Part shown: positions 47,340 to 57,449 of the stretch, piece after piece
How positions within the stretch are numbered: position 1 is the first letter of the stretch
Layout of the letters: each line of letters opens with the position of its first letter
From: Persicaria tinctoria
Taxonomy: Eukaryota; Streptophyta; Magnoliopsida; Caryophyllales; Polygonaceae
Direction of reading: 5' to 3'
Assembly: GCA_037127255.1 (NCBI GenBank)
Contig: JBANSL010000017.1
Location: forward strand, 71,300,857 to 71,364,856
DNA: 64,000 bases
Made by a program: the position numbers and the translations under genes
Notes under the pieces: generated by a model
The model's input: only the letters and a program-made list of their open reading frames with translations
Databases searched by the model: none
What the model was told of the DNA's origin: nothing

Positions 47340-49019
47340 CTAGTACAATGCCCGCGACATGACGCGATTTTTTAAAACTAAAATATTAATAATATATATA
47401 AATATATTATAAAATACTAATAAAAGTTAAGATAAAAAAAAACTTTACCATAAATGTATTTTATAATTCTGAAATAATTTTTTTTTATATCTCGTCTAAA
47501 GTATAATACATAAATGTAGATAGTTTAAGTCACCCAGTAATAATAATATCAATATCATTGTAACTTTTTTAAAAATTTTGAAATCTGAATCATGCATTTA
47601 AATGTGATGTGTCACAACTAATAATTATATTCAATGTTTTGAATTAAGCTCAATAGTTAGTACATAAATGTGAGTTAAGCCTAATGGTTATATTAGATTG
47701 AATTCAATGTTTTGAATTAAGCCCAATTGTTAGTAAATATTTTAAGAATAAAAGAGAATGGAGGATTAAAAAAATTAATGGAAAAAAAGATAAAAGGGGA
47801 AATAAAAAAATCAAGGAAAAAAACATAATTGGTCAATATTCATAAAACTCCTTTAAGATTGAAACGTAAGCAAAGTCTTATAAATTAAGGTTATATATAG
47901 ATTGTTAGTAAATATTTTAAGAATAAAAGAGAATGGAGGATTAAAAAAAATAATGGAAAAAAAAGAGAAAAGGAGAAATAAAAAAATCAAGGAAAAAAAC
48001 ATAATTGGTCAATATTCCTAAAACTCCTCTAAGATTGACACGTAAGCAAAGTCTTCTAAATTAAGGTTATACTAGTACGATCCCCGCGCCATGACGCGTT
48101 TTTTTAAAACTAAAATATAATATTTATAATATTAAAAAATGTTAAGATAAAAATCATAAAAAAAAACTTTATAACAATTGTATCTTATAATTATCTCAGA
48201 AAATTATTTTTTTAAAATCTTATGTAAAGTATAATACATAAATATAGATATTTGAAATTACTCAGTAATAATAATATCAATATCATTATAACATTGTTTA
48301 AATGTGAAGTGTCATAATCAATAGTTATATTCAATGTTTTGAATTAAGCTCAATGGTTAGTAAAATTAAAGAAAAAAGAGAATTAAAAGAAAAAAAGAAG
48401 AAAAAAGGAGAATTAAAGAAAATAAAAAAAATGGCAAAAAAAAATTTGGTTAAGACTCCTACATTGCCTCTAAGATTGACACATTATCCTAAACTCTTCT
48501 AAATTAAGAGTTTATATAGATAGATAATTATCTCAGAAAATTATTTTTTTAAAATCTTATGTAAAGTATAATACATAAATATAGATATTTGAAATTACTC
48601 AGTAATAATAATATCAATATCATTATAACATTGTTTAAATGTGAAGTGTCATAATCAATAGTTATATTCAATGTTTTGAATTAAGCTCAATGGTTAGTAA
48701 AATTAAAGAAAAAAAAGAAGAAAAAAAAAAAGAAGAAAAAAGGAGAATTAAAGAAAATGGCAAAAAAAAAATTGGTTAAGACTCCTACATTGCCTCTAAG
48801 ATTGACACATCATCCTAAACTCTTCTAAATTAAGAGTTTATATAGATGGTTAGTAAAATTAAAGAAAAAAGAGAATTAAAAGAAAAAAGAAGAAAAAAGG
48901 AGAATTAAAGAAAATAAAAAAATGGCAAAAAAAAAAATTGGTTAAGACTCCTACATTGCCTCTAAGATTGACACATCATCCTAAACTCTTCTAAATTAAG
49001 AGTTTATATAGAATATAGA
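47340..49019 (-). mobile_element. Helitron inside the LARD, itself split by another Helitron
   Basis: The left end on plus is CTAGTACAATG followed by CCCGCGACATGACGCG (hairpin); on minus this is the 3' end, hairpin then CTAG and T. An A precedes it at 47339. Two 5'-end segments (ending about 47899 and 48071) are present, as in the element at 11546. At 48072 a second Helitron enters the AT of the terminal ...AAGGTTATA/TATAGAT, and the last bases TATAGA reappear at 49014-49019. It cuts the gag-like frame of the LARD. Confidence 0.72.
48072..49012 (-). mobile_element. Second Helitron, nested near the 5' end of the first
   Basis: The left edge is CTAGTACGATCC then CCGCGCCATGACGCG (hairpin). The 5' terminus on minus is TCTATATAAACTCTTAATTT, found three times (plus-strand ends near 48525, 48850 and 49012), so this element also has reiterated 5' ends. 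Units share AATGGCAAAAAAAA and CTCCTACATTGCCTCTAAG. No coding sequence. Confidence 0.72.
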
Positions 49020-49715
49020 TAAAGAAAATTTACCTTTGATGGATTTTCGAAAGCGCTTGAACCTTCTTGAATGGATGGTCCATGGCTCAATCCATCCATC
49101 AAGCAGAGTCTTGTTGGAGCATAATAGTAGAGATCCATTGAAGTTCAAACTCCCAAGGATTGTGCTCCTCTTTCGTCCTTTCGTATCTTCACCAAATCCA
49201 AATGAAAACCCTTCCATGAAATTTTTCTCCTCAAGCTCATATTCGGAATCCTCCTCATCTTCTAAAATTTCCCTGTCATGAGAAACGACAATCCAATCAT
49301 CATTGAACTTTATCTCATCTTGACCAAGGAAAATTTCATAAATACTCGAAACATTCATGCGTTGAGTCTCTTGGATCCGCATTATCTCGTTATCGAAATC
49401 GGCTTGGATTTTTGATAGTAGGGTTCCCAAGATAGTGAATTACTCTTCCATATAAATCAACTGGGACGATTCATGTGAATTTTGTGAAGCTTGATCTCGA
49501 CACCCAGGTGGTGCATATTCCTCAGTGACATCCCTCTCGTAAGAAAGGTGGGGATGCAACATGTAGTACACCTCTTGTTCCTTTCCAAACGGAGCTCTCA
49601 ACACCGGGCAATCACTAGCTACATGACCAAAAGCTCCGCAAAACTCACAATAGTATATAACATCCATTTGAGCACAACATGAAATCAGAAACAAAAGGGG
49701 ATAAATCAAAAGCAA
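49020..49715 (-). pseudogene. gag-like remnant of the LARD
   Basis: A minus-strand frame from 49715 carries a CCHC zinc knuckle near its start (CEFCGAFGHVASDCP). One in-frame stop (49442-49440) follows LIYMEE, after which the same frame continues with LSKIQADFDNEIMRIQ and an acidic region (LEDEEDSEYELEE) until it runs into the Helitron at 49019. CCHC knuckles of this type belong to gag nucleocapsids. The upstream part of gag is missing. Not functional as a complete gag. Confidence 0.6.
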
Positions 49716-49766
49716 AAGAATGACTTAGAAAAACCAGTCTAAATAAACAACCAATACAAACAATAG

Positions 49767-49784
49767 TCCCCGGCAACGGCGCCA
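49767..49784 (-). other. Primer-binding site of the LARD
   Basis: TGGCGCCGTTGCCGGGGA on the minus strand, a PBS common in plant gypsy and LARD elements, 6 nt inside the 5' LTR. Confidence 0.85.
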
Positions 49785-49790
49785 AAAACT

Positions 49791-51138
49791 TGATAGGCTA
49801 AAAACCTACACCCACAAGTGTATGGGGTTCAGTTGTAGTATATTGAGTGTCGAATAACAGAGACTATGTGGTATCGATCCTAATTTTAAACTGATTAAAC
49901 TAAGCCAAGAAACCAAGGAAGAAATATTAATACGTATGGAGAAAGTAACCAACTAAAACTAAATAACTATACAAAAGGTGGTATTCAAACACAATAGATA
50001 CGAGGCAAATCTAGGATAAGGGATCCCTACAACAATTATTTAGTAGATTAATAACGATATTCGTGCCACATTGTCTGAGTTTGTTGAAGGTAGCTATCTA
50101 AGGTACTTACTAATCTCCTTTCGGTCTCATAGTAATTGTGCCTAAATTGGTTAACCATCTCCTTTCGGTCTCAAGCAACCAATTCAAACCCTTTACGCTC
50201 TTAGAACCTAGATCTCAATTGCATCAATATCCGCTTTCGCTCTCAATCAAATACAATCTCGACCTAGAGTTTCTACGATAGCTATTAATCCACAAGGAAT
50301 CTTATAAAGCTTTCACAATAATAAAATTTCAGGTTCAATCCTAAGGTTCCGATAGTAAGTTGTCGCCTTTCGGCCTCAAACCCTTATCTAATTGCCCTAT
50401 TAGTCTTATCTCCTTTCGGTCTCAAACTCTAATAGGAACTCCAATCAATTATAAAATCAATCAGATTAAGCACATTAGGATTGAATCTAACAAGTTCTCA
50501 AACAAACGGATATCGATACTAAAACAACCAAACAATCATTGGGATCACCCAAACCCTAGAACGGAGAAATCAACCAAACATAATATAATAAACGATGAAA
50601 TAAATTATAGATAGAAATAGATCAAAATTTAAGATAATATGCAAACCGAAATCTCCGTCCTCGATCCGAATTGTAATACCGAAAAGAAAGAAACCTAAAC
50701 TAAACCTAGACTATGCCGGCCGAAGTTCTGTACGGCGCAAGACCAAGTCTAGTCCGACCTCCCCTCCCCCTTTTTGCTGTTCATCCGAGTTTATATATAT
50801 ATAAACTTTGATATAATTACAAATTCAGCCCATGTCATTAAAGAATCAAAACCTAGCCCAACACCTAATTATTATCGCAGACCATCACCCAACTTTCAAA
50901 TCTGACCATTTCTGCACTTTAACTTCCAAAGTCTCATCCAATCATGCTCGCCGCTCCGTATAACTCTCGGATTTCCATAAAATTAGTCTCAAAATGCCTG
51001 AAATAAATAAAGCACGGGTGTAGACTCCAAAAATGCAAAATAAAATAAATAAAGCATAAAACATGATAAATATGCATGAAAATGGTCTAAACTAATATGC
51101 AAATGCAACCTAAAATATGACTAAAATAGATGTTATCA
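49791..51138 (-). repeat. 5' LTR of the LARD element
   Basis: 1348 bp, partner of 42933-44285; ends TTATCA before the CCGAG target copy. Confidence 0.93.
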
Positions 51139-51590
51139 CCGAGCCATATAATTTATGGGTAAGAATTATTAAACACAAATACCTTAAAACGACCTATCTT
51201 CTGAGCTATTCACGTAAAAAAAAATGCATACTGACAATGGTTGCAGCTTAGGAAGTTAATCCATCACCCTTTCAATGAAGTTTGGTGTGGCCAGTTGACA
51301 ATGGTTGGTCCATCAACTTCTGGAAGGATAGGTGGGCTCCCACTCGTATCTTCAGTGTCACTGCTTCAGCCCAACAACTACCAATTTCAATGAAACAGTT
51401 GATGAATACATGATACATCTGTAACAGATCATAGTCTTAGGACAAACTAGTTAAGTCTCTTCCTTGTAATTTAGCTAATATGTATAGCAAAAATTCCTTG
51501 AAGATAGACTTTATTGGTGGCCTCACAAAAATGGATGGTTCACAACATCTAGTGCGTATAAATTAACCACACAGTCGGAGATGATAATCT
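51139..51590 (+). pseudogene. LINE fragment, right part of the split copy
   Basis: Continues the frame cut at 42932: NLWVRIIKHKYLKTT, then after a lesion DNGWSINFWKDRWAPT, and near 51500 LYWWPHKNGWFTTSSAYKL. These are the blocks that follow RT in plant LINEs (compare WVQVIQAKYLKN and LYWGTNPLGWFTTKSA in the LINE at 40254). Decayed. Confidence 0.65.
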
Positions 51591-51599
51591 CAGCTTCCT

Positions 51600-51921
51600 A
51601 GGGGCACATGTTGTTATTTTTGATGTTGCTGATAGCAGTCGAATTGTCCTCAATAAAAAGATGTCGTATATTTAGCTCAGAAGCTCGTAAGAGGCCTCGC
51701 TACAAAACGAAGGCCTCACAACCGAATACAGTGGTGATAGGCGAAGTTCCAGCTTCGAAGAATATAGTATTGCCTAAGTGGTCACGAATGAGAAAATCGA
51801 TCGTAGGTCCCCACATTGCAACCAGATGAGCATCGTCAAGTTTAATTTGAAATATAAGAACAGAGGTTTAGTCCATTTAGCCTTGAGATGTTGTGTTTTC
51901 TGGGTGATGGTTTTAGGGGAG
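51600..51921 (-). pseudogene. LINE RNase H fragment, antisense, holding the next LINE
   Basis: On the minus strand one frame reads AHLVAMWGPTIDFLIRDHLG, then FFEAGTSPITTVFGCEAF and ASELNIRHLFIEDNSTAI, an RNase H (RVT_3) domain. It is interrupted at 51921 by a LINE whose target duplication is GATTTGAT. Confidence 0.6.
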
Positions 51922-51988
51922 GATTTGATTTTTTTTTTTTGGTAGAAAGGTGAGAGCAAGCTCTCAATGCATAGAAACAATAAGTGGC

Positions 51989-52528
51989 CTACACAGGAAT
52001 AAAACGGGGGGTGACCTTCCCCCTAATGTCTTCGTCCATAAGAGGAACGATATCTAAAGGAGGCCTACACAACAAATGAAATCCCATCGGAAAAGACAAC
52101 GAAAGAGATGCAAGGGAGTCTGCGACATAGTTCGCTTCCCTATAGACATGCCTCAACTGGATTTCCCAGTCTCGGGATAGAAAGCTCTGGCATTGACGAA
52201 CCAGGCTAGATAGCGGATGACAATCTCCAACTCCTTTTCTGATGAGCGTAATGGCGAGTAAGGAGTCCGCCTCAACACTGACCCTCATGTAACCATTGTC
52301 CCACGCTAATCGGAGGCCATCTCGCAACCCCCATAATTCCGCTACCGGCACCGTGCAGTTGCCCAGCCGACGGACATAACCAGCAACCCACCGGCCCTCC
52401 CTATCCCTGACCACGCCACCATCGCCAGCGCTCCCCTCCGTCGAAACAGCCCCATCCGAGTTAACCTTCACCCACCCCTCGGATGGCTTCTTCCAGCTGA
52501 CTTCAACTCGGCGAGTCTCTTTGCGCAC
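51989..52528 (-). CDS. LINE RNase H domain frame
   Basis: A frame of 179 codons. RNase H motifs: VKVNSDGAVS (first strand Asp), VAELWGLRDGL (Glu), VEADSLLAI (Asp) and YREANYVADSLASL (C-terminal Asp block). In intact relatives this is the C-terminal end of ORF2. Here a stop near 52588 separates it from the RT frame. Confidence 0.85.
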   Translation of the reverse strand: MRKETRRVEVSWKKPSEGWVKVNSDGAVSTEGSAGDGGVVRDREGRWVAGYVRRLGNCTVPVAELWGLRDGLRLAWDNGYMRVSVEADSLLAITLIRKGVGDCHPLSSLVRQCQSFLSRDWEIQLRHVYREANYVADSLASLSLSFPMGFHLLCRPPLDIVPLMDEDIRGKVTPRFIPV

Positions 52529-52588
52529 TTCCTTGCCATTAACAGATTTCCAGGCTGACGAGTATTCAAGCGTCTTAACTCGGATGAA

Positions 52589-54553
52589 CTAGCCCTGATC
52601 GACATTGCATTGCCTGCCATTAAAGACTCGATCGTTCCGCCATCTCCAAATCCACCAGAGACTCATAGCAAACATGCTTAGCCAATCAACCTCCGCCAAG
52701 ACCCAATGGCCAGTTGAGAGGTTCCCTCGGATCCAAGCAGCAAAGGGAACATCGAAGAAGGCCGGGTCCCTGATCGAGGCGTCGAACCCCTGCCACAGTC
52801 CAGCAATCGCTGGACAGTCCCTAAACAGATGCAACAGGGACTCAGCATGGCCTGGACATGTAATACAACAAGGATCTGCAGCAAAGTGGCGGCGACATCG
52901 CTCCTCGTTGGTCAGAATCGCTCCCCGGATAACTAACCACACAAAGCAACGGACCCGCTCAGGCACTTTTAGCACCCAAATCCGCTTGAAGACTTGGGCA
53001 TCAGAGAAGCACACCTCTCGAGTGCCCCGAATCATATCATAGGCAGATTTGATGGAGTAATTTCCGTCGGGCGATCTGCTCCAACTCAGCCTGTCCCTTT
53101 CGGCGCCGGAATCGTCCACACCTACTGCCGCTGACCTCATTAACACCGAGGTCGGGAGTAAGTGTCCAAGCGCACCCCAATCCCAACCATTGTGGTCGAG
53201 CCAATACGAGCGAACCGATCTTCCAAGCTCGCTCTCCCCAATCATCACCCTAGCAATGTTACTCAAGGGTTGCTCCCCCACCCAAACATCCACCCAAAAT
53301 CGGACTAGAGTACCATCCCCAATGATCCACCTTACTTCCGAAGCAACAACCTCGGTCGAGCTCCGGAGCATACTCGACCACACGTGAGAAGTCCCCACGA
53401 CTCCACTCGACAACGAACGAGTATATTTTGCCCGGAGTATGTCACTCCAAGCCACACCGTCCTCGCTAACTAGAAACCTCCACATTAGCTTTCCAACAGT
53501 AGCCAAGTTAAGATCCTTCATAGATCGAATTCCCAACCCACCGAGCTCTCTCGGACTGCACACCGACTCCCAGTTAACCAAATGCAGGCGACGTTCGTCT
53601 TCAGAGCCTCCCCATATGAACCTCCTGCAAATTTTTTCAATTTTGTCACACGTATCAGTCGATAACAAAACAGAAGTCATAGTATAGACAAGTATAGAGG
53701 AAAGAACGGCTTTAGTAAGGGTAATTCTTCCTGCAAGACTAAGGTACTTCCCTTTCCAACTAGCGAGTCTTGAGTTTATCTTATTAATCAAAGGAGAAAA
53801 GGTGCCTCTATTCACTCGCTTATGTAGCACCGGCATCCCAAGGTAGCTTCCCAGATCATCCGTGACCTCAAAACCACACTCCGCTCTCAGTTCATTCACC
53901 ACTTCTCTTCTCACATTTGGCGAAACAAACAACTTGGATTTCGCAACGCTCACTCTTTGCCCCGACACCCTACAGAAATTATCCAAAATGTCTTGGATAA
54001 CTCTTAGCTGGTCGATAGAGGCCTCATGTACAAGTACTATGTCATCTGCAAATAAGACATGAGATATGTTAGGTCCTGTTCTAGTCAACTTCGCCCGAAT
54101 CCAAACCCCATCATCAACAGCCCTAAAGATCGCTTGACTAAGCCGTTCAATGCAGAGAATAAACAAGTAGGGGGAAATCGGATCTCCCTGTCGCAGGCCC
54201 CTAGTTGGCTTGAATTCATCGGTCATTTCCCCATTAACAAGCACTCTCGTTGAGATCGTTGTCATACATGCTTCAATCCATCGCAGCCATACATCCGGAA
54301 AGCCCGCCTCCCGCAAGGTCTCCAGAACAAAGTCCCACCGAAGGCGATCATACGCTTTCTCCAAGTCGATATTGAGTATCATCCAGCCTGTCCTGCCCCT
54401 TTTCTTCCTCATCGAGTGAACCAGTTCCTGCATCACAACAACATTATCTGTTATAAGCCTTCCAGGCAAAAAACTTCCTTGCAAGGGACTAATAAGAGAA
54501 GAGAGTAGGGGTCTCATCTTGTTGACAAGAACTTTAGTAATAGTCTTATACAA
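52589..54553 (-). CDS. LINE reverse transcriptase, palm to zf-RVT, 654 codons
   Basis: An unbroken frame starting within the fingers/palm (KTITKVLVNKMRPLLSSLIS, LQGSFLPGRLITDNVVV). It holds the first catalytic Asp (NIDLEKAYDRLRWDFV), GLRQGDPISPYLFILC and the catalytic VLFADDIVLVHE. Thumb and connection follow (YLGMPVLHKRVN, LSLAGRITLTKAVL, CRRFIWGG), then the zf-RVT region (CCITCPGHAESLLHLFRDCP) and LWWIWRWRNDRVFNG. Separated by a single stop from upstream ORF2 sequence at 54581. The longest uninterrupted frame in the window. Confidence 0.92.
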   Translation of the reverse strand: MYKTITKVLVNKMRPLLSSLISPLQGSFLPGRLITDNVVVMQELVHSMRKKRGRTGWMILNIDLEKAYDRLRWDFVLETLREAGFPDVWLRWIEACMTTISTRVLVNGEMTDEFKPTRGLRQGDPISPYLFILCIERLSQAIFRAVDDGVWIRAKLTRTGPNISHVLFADDIVLVHEASIDQLRVIQDILDNFCRVSGQRVSVAKSKLFVSPNVRREVVNELRAECGFEVTDDLGSYLGMPVLHKRVNRGTFSPLINKINSRLASWKGKYLSLAGRITLTKAVLSSILVYTMTSVLLSTDTCDKIEKICRRFIWGGSEDERRLHLVNWESVCSPRELGGLGIRSMKDLNLATVGKLMWRFLVSEDGVAWSDILRAKYTRSLSSGVVGTSHVWSSMLRSSTEVVASEVRWIIGDGTLVRFWVDVWVGEQPLSNIARVMIGESELGRSVRSYWLDHNGWDWGALGHLLPTSVLMRSAAVGVDDSGAERDRLSWSRSPDGNYSIKSAYDMIRGTREVCFSDAQVFKRIWVLKVPERVRCFVWLVIRGAILTNEERCRRHFAADPCCITCPGHAESLLHLFRDCPAIAGLWQGFDASIRDPAFFDVPFAAWIRGNLSTGHWVLAEVDWLSMFAMSLWWIWRWRNDRVFNGRQCNVDQG

Positions 54554-54580
54554 GACATTACAAAGGCTAATGGGTCGGAA

Positions 54581-55261
54581 CTAGGAAATACTCTCCGGTT
54601 TAGCCACCTTCGCAATTAGCACTATCAGAGTAGCATTAAGCCCTTCCGGCATCACAGCTGAGGCGAAAAAATCCTTCACCAAAGATTGAACAGACGGCCC
54701 CACAACGTCCCAACATTTCTGAAAGAAGGTGGCCTGAAACCCGTCCACTCCGGGCGCTTTAAACGCACCCATCTCATGGACGGCTTGTCGGATCTTCTCA
54801 TCCAAAAGCGGCGTAGTAATAGTTTCCCAGTCAGCCGGCTGTAGAAGCGGAAAGTTCCCCGGACCAAGGTCGCTAGACGTCAGCTCTCCCTCCGGGATGG
54901 TATACAAACTCTTGAAAAACTCAGTAACCAGCCCCTCGATCTTATCCCTCGCAGTGATCTCCACCCCGTCATCCCCTTTGAGAACATCAATACGATTTCT
55001 CTGCCTCCGGATAACTGTGGAAAGGTGGAAAAAGGTAGTGTTTTTGTCTCCCGCACCTAACCATTGTTCCTTGGATTTTTGGAACCACAAGAGCTCCTCT
55101 TGCTCAAGAGTCTTGGACAACTCCGCTTGAACCTCTTCCTCACTCTTGAGAAGCTCAACCGTAGCCCGTCTCGCAAGCTCCTCCTGAATCCCACTCAGCT
55201 GCTTCTCCAACTTAGCCTTCCTATCGAATATATCGCCGAAAGTCTCCCTATTCCATCTCAC
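54581..55261 (-). pseudogene. LINE ORF2, linker and RT N-terminal part
   Basis: A frame of 226 codons: a coiled-coil linker (KAKLEKQLSGIQEELARR, EEEVQAELSKTLEQEELLW), then WLGAGDKNTTFFHLSTVIRR and the RT fingers (MGAFKAPGVDGFQATFFQKC, LIVLIAKVAKPE). It is continuous with the RT frame at 54553 apart from a stop codon. Confidence 0.85.
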
Positions 55262-55307
55262 CAGGTGTTCCCGCAGACTCCGTAAAGCTATGTGTGCCAG
55301 GCTCTAG

Positions 55308-56016
55308 TTATCCACTGCTCCTGAATGAATGGCCGAAATTGGGGATGAGTCGTCCAAGCAGCCTGAAACCGGAATGGACGACACTCTTCTTCCTTTGTCT
55401 ATTCGGACAAAGCTCAAGGAGAAGCGGACAATGGTCCGAACCAAACTTAGGCAAATGTCTCACTGCAGCCTCCGGCCAACCAAGACGCCCCAATGTGTTG
55501 GTGAGAACTCGATCAATTCTGCTAGCTCTATAGGTAGCCGGCGTCCGCCCTCTGTCCCAAGTGAAACTCGGCCCAAAAAACTCCATATCAATCAGCTCAG
55601 CCTTGTCAACCCAGCCCTGAAACCTGTCTGAATCCGGGGAAAGACCACCGTCACTGTTGCTCCGTTCCCAAGAATGGAGGATGCAATTAAAATCTCCCCC
55701 AACAAAGACCGGCCCTTGGATACCAGCGACCGCAGCCTCAATATCAGCCCAGAACCGCCTCCGATCAACCTCATTAGGATCCGCATAGACCACCACTAAG
55801 CTCCATCGACACTAACCTGCCGCCACCTCAACAACAATAAACCGATCGTTCCTCTGAATGATAGAAATCTCCACTCTCTCTTTTCCAAAGGAGCCACACC
55901 CCTCCCCGGAACCCAATCGCATCAACAATCTCCCTATCAGAATAACCTAACCTGTCACAAACCTCCATAGCCTGAGTACCCGAAATCTTAAGCTCGAAGA
56001 CCGCACAGACATCCAC
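55308..56016 (-). pseudogene. LINE endonuclease domain, truncated and broken
   Basis: 55796-55308 contains VVYADPNEVDRR, VGGDFNCIL, SFTWDRGR and FGSDHCPLLL, the catalytic Asp/Asn and His motifs of APE-type endonuclease. 56016-55828 holds the more N-terminal FELKISGTQAMEVCDRLGY and GFRGGVWLLW. The first strand with the WNC motif is missing, because the copy is 5'-truncated. A stop or shift lies between the two parts. Confidence 0.85.
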
Positions 56017-56030
56017 TCTATAGATTTGAT

Positions 56031-56409
56031 GAATGATGTATGAGGTCGGGTTTGCATTCTAAAGGAAAATTTGTTCTTTAATGTAGGCAGCTATAGATTT
56101 AGGAATTGCTTCAACATTGTTATATATGGAGTGCTTGTTTGGGGAAGAACAATGAGCACCACTAGGCCGTGGCAAGTAGAGTGAAGTCCTTTCGGTGAAG
56201 ATCCTTTCGGATATCATTTAATTAACCGAGTGTGAATAGGGTTGTTATTGTAGCTATATTTATGTAGTGCGCATGTGAGATATTCTAGGGCTTATTAGTT
56301 GTATTGTTGCTTTTGGGGTGAGAAAATTAAATTGTGATTAGTTGAAAAATCTTAAATGAATGAGGTGTTGATATATTATCAAAAAGTTTTTTAAATTAAG
56401 ATATTATAA
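56031..56409. other. Spacer between LINE and RING pseudogene copy
   Basis: No gene seen. It contains CCTTTCGGTGAAGATCCTTTCGG and A/T-rich DNA; possibly the rest of the older LINE interrupted at 51921. Confidence 0.4.
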
Positions 56410-56638
56410 AGATATATATACTTACTATGATTTTTATACGTAGTTTTTACCACCAAAATATCAATCATTTTTATTAGTAATTATTTATTAATGATTATTT
56501 AAATTGGAAAGTCTTATAGTAATATTTTAAGGGTTTTTTTTTCCAAAAACGTTTCATATGTGGGCATCACCCTTCAATAATATTGATATTATAAATTTAT
56601 ACTTTCCCTTTTTAAAATATATTTTTCTTTAATAATTC

Positions 56639-56814
56639 GTCGATTTTTCTATCTTAGGCCCAAAGGGCATAGGATAAGACCCTAAATTTGAAAAAAAAAA
56701 AATAATTAATTAGTTTAGCTTTTTTTTTAATTAGATTTTTAAGGTCGGTTGCCTTTTTTTAGGAAATCTTTCTCAATTTAGGGTTTTTCTATCCTATGCC
56801 CTTATAGAAAAACC
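56639..56814. mobile_element. Small MITE-like insert in copy 2
   Basis: Absent from copy 1, which reads straight through CAATTCTTAAATT. The 176 bp insert has inverted ends (TTTTTCTATCTTAGGCCC..., GGGCATAGGAT on one side; GGTTTTTCTATAAGGGCATAG on the minus strand of the other) and ATTC on both sides. Non-coding. Confidence 0.65.
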
Positions 56815-57038
56815 ATTCTTAAATTATATAGTTATTCAATTTTTGTCTTCATTTTTTTTTCCGTAATCACATAATATCATGTACTTAATCTATCTTGAGC
56901 TATCTATTTAATCTAATTTATCTTTCGTTAATAATTCTTGCCTTATACGTACGTAGTAGATATTATTAGATACTATTATATCTTGTTAATGTAATCTATC
57001 ACAAACCGGTGGATCAAATTTCAAATCCACTCGCTCTC

Positions 57039-57046
57039 TATATAAA
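57039..57046 (+). promoter_or_regulatory. TATA box of the RING copy 2
   Basis: TATATAAA, identical in position and surroundings to the box of copy 1, 104 bp upstream of the start codon. Confidence 0.6.
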
Positions 57047-57149
57047 CATGACCCCTAACCCCTTCACCCTTCATATTACTCACACAATCCCTTAATTGAT
57101 TTCAATTCCTTGTTAAAAGTTTCGTATTTCCTCGGTAAGATTAAACCAA

Positions 57150-57449
57150 ATGGCTCACAACGTTCCACATTATGTAGAAGGTTTAGATGAGTCCATCGGT
57201 GACTCCTTCGCCGATGAGGAGATTGAGGAGACGGAGAGGGCAATGCAAGAGAATTATTCGAGGCCGACATGGGCTTGTCCTGAAGCTGTGGACGCGCTAG
57301 AGAAGGTTGTGATCAATGGCGCGGAGAGGGAGGAGAGTTGCGCGGTTTGCTTGGAGGAGTTCAAAATTTCTGCCCATTGTGTCATTTTGAGTTGCCGCTT
57401 GATCACGGGGAGGTGTTCGAATGGACTATGTCTAGTGATGATGACGTGA
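57150..57449 (+). pseudogene. RING-H2 gene copy 2, RING destroyed by a 79 bp deletion
   Basis: Residues 1-71 are identical to the gene at 35189, through CAVCLEEF. Then 79 bp are missing, between two GTTC tetramers of the intact copy (35398-35401 and 35477-35480), a microhomology deletion. The frame shifts and reads KISAHCVILSCRLITG to a stop after 99 residues. Only the first two zinc ligands remain, so no RING can form. Promoter and 5' UTR are intact and it may still be transcribed. The 3' part of the old frame is still readable out of frame, with small changes. Confidence 0.9.

Larger units (their letters stand above)
42933..51138 (-). mobile_element. LARD-type LTR retrotransposon, 8.2 kb
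   Basis: LTRs at 42933-44285 and 49791-51138 (about 1.35 kb) begin TGATAAC and end CTATCA on the minus strand. The left copy has 5 extra bases near its start. CCGAG flanks both sides (42928-42932, 51139-51143). The PBS TGGCGCCGTTGCCGGGGA (49784-49767) lies 6 nt inside the 5' (right) LTR, and a GCATGGGG purine tract borders the 3' (left) LTR at 44286. No protease, RT or integrase is seen; the interior is long, mostly non-coding, with a gag-like remnant and two nested Helitrons. This is the pattern of LARDs, which depend on proteins from related gypsy elements. It is inserted in an older LINE. Confidence 0.9.
51930..56022 (-). mobile_element. 5'-truncated L1-type LINE, antisense, 4.1 kb
   Basis: The 3' end is an A-run (T-run at 51929-51940 on plus). 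GATTTGAT lies on both sides (51922-51929, 56023-56030), the target-site duplication. The body contains RNase H, a long RT frame and endonuclease in order. The endonuclease lacks its first residues, so the copy is 5'-truncated, the usual result of target-primed reverse transcription. GC content is clearly higher than in surrounding DNA, and few lesions are present, so it is younger than the LINE at 36 kb. Confidence 0.88.
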
